DNA from: Epiperipatus broadwayi
Taxonomy: Eukaryota > Onychophora > Udeonychophora > Euonychophora > Peripatidae
Assembly (NCBI GenBank): GCA_028023455.1
Contig: JAQFVV010000257.1
Span: 870,001-934,000, forward strand
DNA: 64,000 nucleotides
Reading direction: 5' to 3'
Shown here: one piece after another, positions 34,774 to 45,867 of the stretch
Layout of the letters: each line of letters starts with the position of its first letter
How positions within the stretch are numbered: position 1 is the stretch's first letter
Program-made: the position numbers and the translations under genes
Notes under the pieces: generated by a model
Told to the model about the DNA's origin: nothing
The model's database searches: none
What the model saw: the letters and a program-made list of their open reading frames with translations, nothing else

Positions 34774-34841
34774 ATTTCTGATGGCAAATTCACTGATACT
34801 ATCACTATAGGCCATTTCCAGTTTGATGAGGAAACTAAAGT
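34774..34841 (+). CDS. possible 68-bp host exon
   Basis: After CATTTAG the frame ISDGKFTDTITIGHFQFDEE, then TKV, is open for 22 codons plus 2 nt. It is followed by the strong donor GTGAGT at 34,842-34,847. Base composition rises to near 40% G+C within the putative exon and falls outside it. The amino-acid string looks like real protein, but I cannot name the family. The acceptor's pyrimidine tract is weak; a stronger acceptor lies 31 bp upstream (TTTCAG at 34,743), but its frame hits a stop. No partner exon was found. Confidence 0.35.
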
Positions 34842-36853
34842 GTGAGTGTTTGCTTATTGTCATGTATAATATTGCATTGTTATATTAGATAAAATAATTT
34901 GAATACTTATTTGGATTTATTTGACATCTGCAAAAATAAGTAAATGAAAACAATATAAATTAAAAATAGATTTCTATTTTATTTGGCTTCTGCAATATAT
35001 ATATATATTTATCAGGGTACATTGCTATGTATTGATACATATAGGTAGATAGAGTACCCTGTGTGATTTACTGCACTGAGAGAGTGGAAGACTTGAGAAC
35101 AAATAGTCTGAGGATCAGATTGCAGTTTAGCCTGTCATTTCTAATGCATTAACTTTATATAATCTTTCAAATGACCAAATTGTTTGATTATTTTATTATA
35201 TATATATATTTTATATAATACTACTAATAATTACTTTGTTTTTAATAAAATGTTAATAAAATATGATAAAATATTTTCGTAGATATTTTTATTTGCTTTC
35301 TTTTTCTAATTAAGAAATTAAATATATTCTGAAAGACAACAACAACTGAAAAAAAAACCCTCTTGAACAAACATGATTAATGGAATGTGTAATGGTTTAG
35401 ATTTTAATTCTAGGCTTCTGTATAATCATTCTTTCCTTATGATTTAATTAAATGAACTTGTTTTGGCAGCCAAGCATAATAAAAATAGTTACGTAGAGAT
35501 TAAATTCCTTATTTATTTATTTTTTAAAAATTACAATAACGTATGGACATATTTTTAAAATAATGAAATCTTGATTAATTATGATGGCAAATTATTATTT
35601 TTGATAAATATAGTTTAAGTTTTTATATTAGTATGTAAAGACGTCGTTTAAAAATGTTATTGTTTTTATATGTAAATGTCTTTTTCTATATCTTTTAAGT
35701 AAAATGCGGTTTGACATTAATTATTTATCATTTAGAGTTATAATTTTGTTTGATTTTTTTTTTTCAGAAAGAGAATTATGATTGATAGCCTGTATAAAGT
35801 TGTTGATTGTTCTTCGTTAATATAATTAATAAAATTTGCATTTTATGAAAAAATTAAAATAATAATTAATTTTGTTTTGCTTAATGATATATTTTTTAAA
35901 ATTAATCATGACTTCGTATTGACTATTTTCTTTGTAATTAATTTCCTTCACTTATTACTTTAATATTTCTTTTTTCTTGAAGTTTAATTAACTCTTTAAT
36001 GTTTTAGTTTTTTTCTTGTTTATTATATAAATACATTAAGTAATTAATTATTTTAATAAGCATTTTATGAATTGGATGTTAGTTTTGTACTTTTTTATAC
36101 ATTTAAATTTATTGTGTTGTCAATATTACGTAAAATTGATTTTCTTTTTTTTAAATAAACAAAAAATCCCTGTCATTCTTATTAATAATTTTTTTTTTTT
36201 AATTACCAAAAATACATTATTATTGTTTATTTATTGGGCAAAACATTTTTAATGTCACGTGAAATGTTGCATTATTAAGATTTGATATATATTTCCTGTA
36301 CACATTTCACGTTTATTACGCATTAGCCATTATCTTATAAAAGTTTAATGATTATCTCAAAACTGTTAATAGTTATTTATTAGACTAGAGATTGTTATAT
36401 TGATATTAGCCGAATGTAAACATTAAATTTACTTATATATTTATACATGACTTATTTTAACTTCCCTTTTTTATTCTCACATATATACTATTAAACATAT
36501 ATATATATTTAAAAATCTTCTGCTAAATATTAGTGTTTTCAAATAAACACATAGACTTTAAAAAATCCAAGTATTCCCCAAAATGCAAGTGATTCCCCAA
36601 AATGCATTTCTGCTGAACTAGCATTATTAGTTGTTATTGTCCATCAAAATCTTTTACATGTCTTTATCATTGTTCATTATTTATTCATCATATTTTGTTA
36701 TATTATACTTAATTACAAGTGTATAATTTTTGTGCAGTCTTAACAATGATTTATCAATTGTAAGGTAAATATATCAAAGTTATTAATAACTATTAAGCTA
36801 AAAATTATTTGAAAAAGAGTAATATTTAGCAATTTTTCAAATATATATATTAT
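34842..36853. other. A+T-rich DNA, no gene recognised
   Basis: The only local structure noted is a stem at 35,013-35,062 (CAGGGTAC ... GTACCCTG with an inner TATGTA/TACATA). The 61-codon frame at 36,067-36,252 is Phe/Ile/Leu/Asn-rich by composition. Confidence 0.55.
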
Positions 36854-38788
36854 ACCAGACAAAAGCTTTAGACTCGCATATACTGACCGCCAGGGCGCCA
36901 CTAGTCCGAAATTTGGAACTAGACATTTATTTTTAAGGGGTTACAGGATATGCGAATCGAATACGCCGGACTAGCTCAATCAAGCAAATGAGATCTATGT
37001 TTTGTTCAGTGAGTAGGAAAGGTAGCAACAGAAAACAAAATCAACTAAGTCAATGAATAAATAATTTTATTAGTAGCATGGTTAAATAAACATAAATCTA
37101 AATAATAATCTTTAAAATACACCTAAATTATGTACTACACGTACATTCGTCAAAATTAAACTAAAATATTTATTTGGCTTTGAGAGCGATTTCTGTGTGT
37201 GAAAGAGTGCAAAATACTGGCAGTAGCAGATGTATTAGTAAGTATTCAGTGATCTCACGTAAGAAAAGGTAGGTTAGCTTCCTGCTTATAACCCATAGTT
37301 ATGAAAAGGCTGAATCTCCGTATTTGAGATTTATGTAAGCTTATGTCAAAACCGAAGAAATGCAAGGTAGCTTCCAAAACAATAATAATAAAAAGAGTGT
37401 TGAAAGTTATTACTTTCAATCGATTGACCTCCCTCTGAGTGAGACAGGCTAGGAGCTCACGATCTACCTATTGAGAGGGTTAAAACGATCGTACATGCCC
37501 CTAATAAACGAATTGGAAACTTGAAGAAATAAAACTAAAAAACTATTATATTTCATAATCGTCTATCGTAAATAATTAAAGTTTCACGACATAAGTAGAA
37601 CTAATAATAAAATGGGTCACAAGCCAGAAGTCAATTAAAATAGTCTGTAATATCCAGACTGCTTTCTATAATAAAAGGAATGTGAGATTAAAATAAACTA
37701 CTATCTTACTTACTAAGACTTAAATAGGATGGACAATAATAGGTTTGAAACTAGCACTCATTAAAAAAAGAAAGAAAGAAAAAAAATCAAGCCCACAGAA
37801 ATCGAATTACACAAGATACAACTTGAAAAACATGTATATTTTTTTAAAAAAAAAAAGGAAACACATATAAGACAACATTATTTAAATTGCAAAACTGTAA
37901 GGTACGTTTATAATTTATTTAAATGCTAGTGCACTAGACTTCTTAAGTATAGTCCGTTACTCTGGATTCACTGACGATAGGCTTGGGCGAGTTGGTTAGT
38001 GGTTTCTTTGGAGCCGGTTCTTATGGCATTGTAGGCATTTAATGGAGACACAGGACGTCCGAACTTGTCCTGGCGAGAAGCTCAGCACATTATGGTAAAG
38101 AAAATATTATTGCTGTAGGTTTAATGTTCATTCTAGGTAGAATAATTACTGGATCAGCTTTCAGAATATGCAGGAATCGTTCTTTCCAAGTATTTTGGCA
38201 GGAATCGTGCAGTTCTCCTGTCAGAGTTGGTGACTGTCTCTTTGCGCTGGTGCAAGTATTCTAGCTGATGCCAGTATTGGAAGCTAGTCCAAGATAATCC
38301 AATGGCCTGATTCAGCCTGTTATATCTGAATCGTATCTCTTAAACCAATTATGAAACTTTTTCTTTTTAATTAAAATTTAAAAATTATCGATCTAGATAA
38401 CAATAGTTATCTAATTAATGAAATAAATTGCCCTTTACAGATCTAGGAATTAACTAATGAAAAATTCTTTTCTTTTTGTTTTCTTTCTTTTTAATTAGCC
38501 TTATCAATCTAAATCCCCAAATCTGAAAAGCAATCTATTTGTACACTTTACTTTTACATAAATTTAACAAAAAAAAAAAAATCTTAGTTTTCTTTTTTTT
38601 TAAAATTAAAATTAAAAACCAAATATAACTGTGGTATTAAAATATAATTCCCACGCACATACATATATATTTGTACAAGCATTAAAAAAAAAAAACTTTT
38701 AATCAAGTTTTACAAATGAAACCTTTTATTTTCTTCACCCCTATAAAACTATAATTTTTGTAATGGTGTCTTAAACATCCATTACAAT
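36854..38788 (-). mobile_element. unassigned ~1.9-kb CpG-rich insertion at an AT tract
   Basis: Both edges abut ATATATATATTAT (36,841-36,853; 38,789-38,801), a likely target duplication or tail. The left edge is GC- and CpG-rich (GACCGCCAGGGCGCCACTAG, GCGAATCGAATACGCCGG), as are 37,430-37,500 and 37,965-38,340, unlike the neighbours. On the minus strand it begins TGTAATGGATG. A hairpin, TGTAATGGTGT / ACATCCATTACA, sits at 38,759-38,787. On the minus strand TGGCGCCC at the far end recalls a tRNA primer-binding site, suggesting a solo LTR-like derivative, but no complementary LTR edges are found and there is no protein. Confidence 0.5.
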
Positions 38789-38859
38789 ATATATATATTA
38801 TGCATGAAAAACTAAAATAGTTAAAATAAATGGAGTTATTTAAGATATGTAGATTTTGA

Positions 38860-39565
38860 AAATGATGTGATTATTTTTATAAATAATGTTTCAGAACTTT
38901 TAGAAAATATTGCAAGAATTATCAGAAGAAAGTAAGAAACTAGGACTAAAAATCAATCGTAAAAGGATTAATGTTAATTCTTAGAAAATAGATAATCATG
39001 GATTAGAAAAAAATAGTAATTATAAATATCATGTCAGATTAGTAAGAAAATGGAAACAATAATAAATGAAATTAATTATCCATTAAATTTAGCTGGAGTG
39101 CTTTTGTTAGAAATAACTCAGTATTAAAAAGAAATATACAGAAAGATGTTTTAAGTAGATATATTTTACCGGTTTTTACATATGTATCTGAAACTTGTAT
39201 TATTAATAGAAGATTCAAAAATTACGGCCAAATGTATATTAAAAGTAACAAAAAGATATCAAAAATGAAATGCAAAGGTGAGAGAACAAACAGGTATCAT
39301 TGACATCATTGAAATAATAAAGAGATGGAAATGGACCTCCCAGCTGAACATATTTCTAAAACAGATTTAAGAGATGATATGAAGTTTTAAACTATTATAT
39401 AATATTAAAGACCTAAAAACAGACCATATATGAGATGGGTAGATGAAAAAAGGAAGTTTTCTAGAGTGTTTCGAGAAAAAAAGGCTAGGAATCAGAGAAA
39501 CTTGATTAATCTAGAAGATACCATCTTCCTGTAGTGAATCTATAATGATGATGGCTGCATTATTG
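38860..39565 (+). pseudogene. decayed LINE reverse transcriptase, thumb and C-terminus
   Basis: Across shifting frames I read ESKKLGLKINRK, LAWSAFVRNNSVLKRNIQKD, SRYILPVFTYVSETCII, REQTGIIDIIEIIKRWKW and RPYMRWVDEKRKFSRVF. They come in the order found in RTE/Jockey-type 'endonuclease-reverse transcriptase' proteins (…LKINxxKTK…AWSAF…ILPVLTYGxETW…RExTGxxDIIExIxxLKWxWxGH…). Many stops and frameshifts show it is inactive. The palm catalytic box lies upstream of the preserved part. Confidence 0.8.
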
Positions 39566-40627
39566 AAAAAAGAAATATAGTTAAAATAATGTCATGCAAA
39601 ATTAGAGTTTATTAATATTGAGTCTACTGATCTTTCACTGACTTTCAAATCTTTATCTTAGTTAATTATTATATAACAATTTTTAGCTTAGTCAATTGCT
39701 ATTAATGAATTGATTATATCTATCTAAAACTGATAAATTGAGATTAAAGTTGTAAAAATGATATTTTTTTTTCAAATTAAATAATATCAAAATATAATGA
39801 ATAAACAATGAACAATGATGAAGACATTTGGGAAGGTTTGATAATGTGGATTAATTGACAAAGCTACTTTAACATAAATACATCTCATTAGTTTAAAAAG
39901 AAGTAATATTTAGCAGATTTTTCACAAACCCATATACTCATATATATATATATATGTATTACACATTTGCAATACTTTTATGTCTTAATATGAATCAGTG
40001 CAGATTTACAAGTGAAATAAATTTTATATTTTTGTTCTGCATTTTATATAAAAATTTTGATAGAATTCATTTAATATATATAAATTTTGAAAAAGAAACC
40101 GCCACAACATTACACTTCACTAAAGATGAAATTCAAGATAATATAAAATGTGACAATAAAATATACAAATGGAGAATATACTATTTTTAGCCATGTTTGA
40201 GTCAGACTTTAGATGTACCAAAAAAAGTTAAATTTAGCCAGTGATTTACTAATAAATATATGGAAAAGACCTGTATTTTGCATCTTGATGATGAGTGATC
40301 ACTGAAATTTTTCAAAACCTCACAATCATGAATTTTGTACTCTATATAAATTTTAAATAAAGTACTTCACTAATATTTTAAATACTAATCATTTGATATG
40401 TGTTAAGAAATTTATAAAAAAAGTATTTTTTACTATTAAATAACAAGTTGCGAAATTTATTTTTATCAAAAAAAAAAAAAAAAAGGTAAAATAATAATTT
40501 ATTCCTGCTTTGTAAAAAAAAACCCAGAAAGTGAAATATTTTTGTCTTAGTCAATTAATCAAATATTATTGTGATTTTAATTTTTATCTAGTAATGATAT
40601 AATTCATTAGTTTTTTTTAAAGTTATG

Positions 40628-40677
<50 letters not shown>

Positions 40678-41591
40678 CATTATCATCATCATCATCATCT
40701 ATTTGAGGACATTATTATTATTATTATTTTAAAGTTATATAATAAAATAAATTTAGTTTTATTGTATTTCTGTTCTAGTCAATTGTTATTGATATGAATC
40801 ATTAAACTTTATTAATAATACTATAAATATTAAATTTCATAAAGGAGTGACAGAAATGGTAGACTATTAATGATAATGGAGTGTTATCATTTGTGCTATG
40901 TTATCTAGTTGCTTTAATCGTTTTTTTGGCTGAGAACTTGATATGTATAATATTAATAAATATGGGAATTGAACTCATATCTGATAAATTTATCATGCTC
41001 TTTTTTAGAATAAATTAGTTGAAGTTTAAATTTATATATAAATAAGACTAATAAGAATATTGTGTATTGCATAAATTTAAAAAAAAAACAACAACATAAT
41101 ATTTAAATTTTTTTAAAAGTATTTATATGACACACATAGCCAAAGTAATATGTTTTCAGGTCTACTTTATTTATGTTTAGAATGAAATATTTTGTTAATT
41201 GTTGTTAAAGCTACCTTGAGACACTGCAGCCAAATAATTAAAAATAATGAATGTTGTATTTCCCAAGAAGTCATAGATATTTGAGGGCTGAGAAATGATT
41301 CTTGGAACTTTAGATTTTAAATTTGTCACTGTACTACTAAACTAAAATACAAAGTAGAAATCATATAGTTTGTCATTTGGTTGATCATATGATATAGAAT
41401 GCCAAAAGAAATTAGAGCTGAACTTTGATCTAGATACTTTTAGCCAATTCAGTACATCTAAAAATCTTTTTACTTTTATTATTCCTTTTGATGACCAGTT
41501 ATTATTAATGCCATACCATTAATGCCAACTTTTGGCTATCTTATATAGGAATTTCTGCCCATGGAAGTTATATATATATATAATGAATTTT
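39566..41591. other. A+T-rich DNA with microsatellites, no gene recognised
   Basis: It contains an A-run at 40,471-40,486 and the ATT/ATC array at 40,629-40,700. The 78-codon frame at 39,954-40,190 shows no known motif. Confidence 0.55.
40629..40700 (+). repeat. (ATT)n then (ATC)n trinucleotide repeat
   Basis: About 16 ATT units pass into interrupted ATC units. A shorter ATT run follows at 40,711-40,726. Confidence 0.95.
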
Positions 41592-41848
41592 CAATTGGAT
41601 GGACGGTTGAAGAGTTGGAGTGTGGAGTAGATTGAAGCCTGTCCATTAAAGTATGATGATTGGCTATCTTAATATATATCTGAGCACTTATAGCATATAT
41701 GTGATGGTAATCTAAACCAACTGATGATTGCTGGTTTGGTGATTATTTATCTTTTCAACATATATATGTTCAAGTGTATCAGTGTTATGAGATAGTGTGG
41801 AGAGTGGTGGGTCGTGTGAAAGTCTGTGCTCATATACCCTATATACTA
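41592..41848 (-). mobile_element. family-B fragment (single arm)
   Basis: It starts CAATTGGATGGACGGTTGAA and ends ATATACCCTATATAC, equivalent to the right arm of the 51,181-51,922 palindrome. It lacks the CATGAAATATG segment, so it is a deleted copy. Confidence 0.8.
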
Positions 41849-42726
41849 TAATTATTATTTTACTTTTATTTCAAAGAAAACATTCCCATTTCTTTTTTTT
41901 ATATTTAGTTTTTAAAACTGAATATATAATGTGATCTTCACATAAATATTTCTCTATATGAATGGTAAATTAATTTGCCTTGACTCAGGGAAAATTATTT
42001 TTCATTGTTCAAAGTTTAAAATAAATTGAGGATTTGTAATGTATATAATATTAGTAAAAAAAAAAGTTAACTGATCACTTTTCTTATTTATTGGAAGTGA
42101 TTATGATAATAAAACAAGCAAACAATGGGTTTACAGTCTAGTACTATTTTTAATATTGTCCATAAAATATACTTTTTTGAATGCTGGGAAGAATGTAAAC
42201 AAAAATTATATTGAATGTTTTCAGTATAAAAATAATTATAATATTAATACAGGCTGCTTCAATTTTTATGAACTTGATAATGTATATAAATATTATGAAA
42301 AGACTTCCTATCGTATGCCAACTAATGTAACTTTTTTGTACTATATGACAGTTATTTTATCAGTTATTTAAGTTATTTTAAAATTTGAAATATGATTTTG
42401 TGACCAATCATTTTTATATGACCATATTTTTTTTTTTTATTACATGGGCTTTTAGTGCATTTTTTTGAAGCTGTATTGTTGTTTTTCTACAAAGAGTTTT
42501 TTTTAGCTAGTTTTTTTTTTTTTTTCAATATAAAATAAAACTTGTTTAACTGAAAGTGATTGGTTATATAAAAAAAAAAACAAACAAAAAACTTTTTTAT
42601 AACTCAAAATTGAAAGACAATGGAAAAGATATAGAGTAGAGGTTCTTTTAAAGATAAAAAAAAAATCTACATTACGGTTTTAAATTTTTTTATCAGTTTT
42701 GTTTTTTCTTTTTTTTTAAAGGGCAT

Positions 42727-42808
42727 TTGAACACAGACTTTGAAGCTTCCTTCAGCTATCCACTCTATCTTACATAATCAATACACATGCGAAAAAGATA
42801 AATATTTT
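42727..42808 (+). mobile_element. family-B terminal fragment
   Basis: TTGAACACAGACTTT, CTATCCACTCTATCTTACATA and GCGAAAAAGATAAAT follow in the order of the family-B left arm, then the copy stops. Confidence 0.65.
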
Positions 42809-42866
42809 TATTATATAAATATTATGAAATAGTTATTTTCCTATATGCATATACAAGTATACTCTT

Positions 42867-44054
42867 TTGTACACATACAAATTAAACACACACACACAGA
42901 AAATACTAAAAACCAGAGAAATTGTTTCTTACATATATTTAACCAACACACAAATATACCAAGGAAAACCGATTAAGTTTCTGGGTTTCCCATTTCATTT
43001 GGGAATGGGGCAGATGAGAAGAACAATACAAGACAAAATTTTAACACAAACAGAAAGAATCACAGACTCACTTGCTAAATCATACCTTTCTCTATACTCA
43101 AAGGTTGCTCTCTTCAACCAACTGATAATGACAAAAATCACATACTACCTACCAGTGATAAAGTTTACCAAAAAATTTATATCAACAGTAAACTCCATGT
43201 GCAATAAACTACTTTGGAATAAAAAGGTGGTAGCAATTTCAATGAGGCAAATAAGCCAACCCACAAAACTAAATGGGCTTGGACTACATACAATTTCAAC
43301 TTTTTACACACAAAAAATAATAAACCTGCTGATTACAACATTTACAAAGTTTCCAAATATTCAAAAAATAATAGATATAATACCCACTGACCGACCACCT
43401 CCCAAAGACAACTATATAGCCACACTTTTAGACAGCATAAGAAATCAAAGGGACAAAATAACCCTGTCTAACCCAATTAAATACACATATTGGCACATAC
43501 ATAGCCTAATAGAGCAGACACAACAAGATATCAACAACAAAATGGTCCTTGAAATAAACAATGCACAGCTCCTAAAAAAATATAAAAATTGGTACCTGGA
43601 GCCTAAATTCTTTGACTTCATAGTCAAAGTAAATCTGAATGCCTTGCCTACATCACATTTCATCCATTTTAAAAGGTTCTTTACGAAAATAGACCCACTG
43701 TGCAGATTGTGCCAAAGAGAAGAAGAAACACAACATCATTTTCTAAATGATTGTCTGGGCTTGGAAAAGGTAAGACAAATAATGATAAATAACTACCATC
43801 AGAAAGACACAACAATGGCAAAAATTCTCCAGGTATACAAAAAAAATGCAATCCCAACAGTAAGAGCAGCAACATTTAGCTTGTATGCATATTGGTACAC
43901 CAGATGTAAATTCAATTTTGACTACAATGCAAAACAAAACCTCAACACTTTCCACCATAAGCTAGAAAAAATAAAAGAAAGAGATAACATGCTAGCACCA
44001 CCAGATATTTTTGCTGCAACTTGGTCACTGTTTAAACTAAAATCAGCACTATAG
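42867..44054 (+). CDS. LINE (non-LTR) ORF2 C-terminal part with CCHC zinc motif
   Basis: This open frame of 395 codons is by far the longest in the window. Residues 36-43 (IKFLGFPF) match the RT thumb entry '(Y)LG..'. TQTERITDSLAKS, SKVALFNQLIMTKITYYLPV and CNKLLWNKK follow as in LINE thumb/connection regions. CRLCQREEETQHHFLNDC (279-296) is the CCHC zinc motif. The catalytic palm, endonuclease and ORF1 are missing, so the element is 5'-truncated. The first Met is probably not authentic: protein similarity seems to begin near residue 25. The intact frame implies a young insertion. The strand is A/C-rich. Confidence 0.85.
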   Translation: MYTYKLNTHTQKILKTREIVSYIYLTNTQIYQGKPIKFLGFPFHLGMGQMRRTIQDKILTQTERITDSLAKSYLSLYSKVALFNQLIMTKITYYLPVIKFTKKFISTVNSMCNKLLWNKKVVAISMRQISQPTKLNGLGLHTISTFYTQKIINLLITTFTKFPNIQKIIDIIPTDRPPPKDNYIATLLDSIRNQRDKITLSNPIKYTYWHIHSLIEQTQQDINNKMVLEINNAQLLKKYKNWYLEPKFFDFIVKVNLNALPTSHFIHFKRFFTKIDPLCRLCQREEETQHHFLNDCLGLEKVRQIMINNYHQKDTTMAKILQVYKKNAIPTVRAATFSLYAYWYTRCKFNFDYNAKQNLNTFHHKLEKIKERDNMLAPPDIFAATWSLFKLKSAL

Positions 44055-44395
44055 TTGAAAATCAGTAAAAGAGATACAGAATGACACAGCTAAAAAGAAA
44101 AAGAACCCAATACACCAAAACCAGCAGGACACACATGACAGGGTCCATCAACATAATGTATATATATAAAAAAATTAGACAAACTGAATTCAGGCAACTT
44201 TTGATGCCTTAAGAGTAGCAAAAACACAACTTAAAGAACTCAAGAGAAAGCTCTTTCTCTCATATATCTGTGAACAAACTTATGCCCTACAGAACTGTTT
44301 AGACACAGGAACAGACTTATGCTTACTGTGTAAGCCCAATCTTACCTATGTAATCATTGTTTTTTAATCAATAAAATATGCTTTGAAACACATAT
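42890..44395 (+). mobile_element. 5'-truncated LINE insertion
   Basis: The coding part above is followed by about 330 bp of 3' UTR containing AATAAAATATG (44,371-44,381). It replaces the interior of a family-B fragment that ends at about 42,808. No unambiguous target duplication; ACACATA occurs on both sides (42,871 region; 44,389 region). Confidence 0.6.
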
Positions 44396-44541
44396 ATTTA
44401 ATTCTCTTTATGAAAACAGGTTTAGTCATTAAGCAATAGACTGCAATCAAGTGATAATATTAATAGCTTACCGTTGTCTTGATACAATATATTGTAGCAG
44501 TTGAATTTTAGAGCTGCATTATAATAACTTAAACGAATCAA

Positions 44542-45107
44542 TATAATAAGATACAAGGCGAAACTCTCCATACAGTAATGCCACCCTGTGCCAACCAGAG
44601 TAATCAATGGATGCCAAAAGGCTTGTGCATAAAATCCTTATCTAATGCCTACTCATCCAATATCCCCAGACTAGTTTCTGGCTTGTGGCCTTTGCAGTGA
44701 GTAGCTTTGGATCTGAGAGCACTGCACCTAGATCTTAGGATCTAATGCAACCCTCCAGAAACCACCTTTTATCTCTACTTAACTACAAAACTATGAGAAT
44801 GAAATTGAAAACACAATAATATTTTCAATGCAAGCTCAATAGCTTATATAGTCATATGCGTCTGAACTCAGTTCAGCACCCATACATTTTGGTGTCTTTG
44901 GCTCTTTAACAACCATAGCCACCATTATACTATTAGGCAGGATTGGTGTTAAACCATTAAGCATCACATGATCACCATCTTTTATACTAGCACATAATTG
45001 TTTTTAAACAAGGAAAAACCCTTCACACAGGATGGTTCTACTGTATGGAGAGTTTTGCCTTATTTAAAAACAATTATGTGCTATGCTTAATGGTATAATA
45101 AGATACA
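44542..45107. mobile_element. MITE family A, long form, 14-bp direct repeats
   Basis: TATAATAAGATACA is perfect at 44,542-44,555 and 45,094-45,107. Inside, AGGCGAAACTCTCCATACAG (44,556) is mirrored by CTGTATGGAGAGTTTTGCCT (45,042-45,061). A second inverted pair, GCACATAATTGTTTTTA (44,991) / TAAAAACAATTATGTGC (45,066-45,082), encloses that right TIR, and ACCATTAAGCAT / ATGCTTAATGGT forms a third. It shares internal segments with 6,659-6,812. No coding. Confidence 0.8.
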
Positions 45108-45477
45108 TAATATAAATTAGATTAATAATAATCATTACAGCATTTCCAAAATGATTGATGTCAAAATTATAAATGCAGAAAGTTTAACACTTATGAATCA
45201 AATTATAATGATATAAATTAAGTTAAATGTTTGATTGAATCAGCTCTCTTGTTTGAAAAAAAAACAACTTTTCAGATGTAATAATTAACCATTTCCTTTG
45301 ATGTTAACAAATTCTCTCGTATAATATACTTTTTTAGATTCACTAATGAGGATTACTCACAGACTACCATACAAAGATCCAAATTGACACTATTGTTCAT
45401 GCATTAAATTAATTTTGTGAAAATGAAAATGATTTAATGAAGACATGAATTTAATAGAACCCAATGAAATCATTGTG

Positions 45478-45490
45478 CCCCCCCCCCCCC
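45478..45490 (+). repeat. C13 homopolymer
   Basis: Thirteen consecutive C in an A+T-rich background. Similar runs: G11 at 30,495-30,505 and C12 at 34,011-34,022. Confidence 0.9.
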
Positions 45491-45867
45491 AATAATTTTC
45501 TAATTTTCCTGAGTTTTATTTATCAAATAGTTACTAATCCATGTAAATATTTTTATGTTGATGAAAAGTTATGTTGACGACTATGCTATTAATTGTGAAT
45601 GTAAGTAAACTCCTTTTTTTTTTTGAAATGATCAAATAATGATCTTTTGGAGTCTAACATGTTATTTGACATTAAAATTTTAATCAATTCATTGTCATAA
45701 GACACTTTCTTTTTTTATTATCAAAACAATATCTATATTTTATTCTTTGGTTAATTATACACCAGTTTCTGTAAAGAATGTTACATAATATTATACATTT
45801 TAAAATAAAAAATTGTCTTTAAAAAGTTCAGTGTTTGACCTACTTATTAATTTTACTAATTATATTG

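Noticed and set aside
43445-43958. Minus-strand frames of 64-72 codons
   Set aside because: Antisense of the intact LINE frame.
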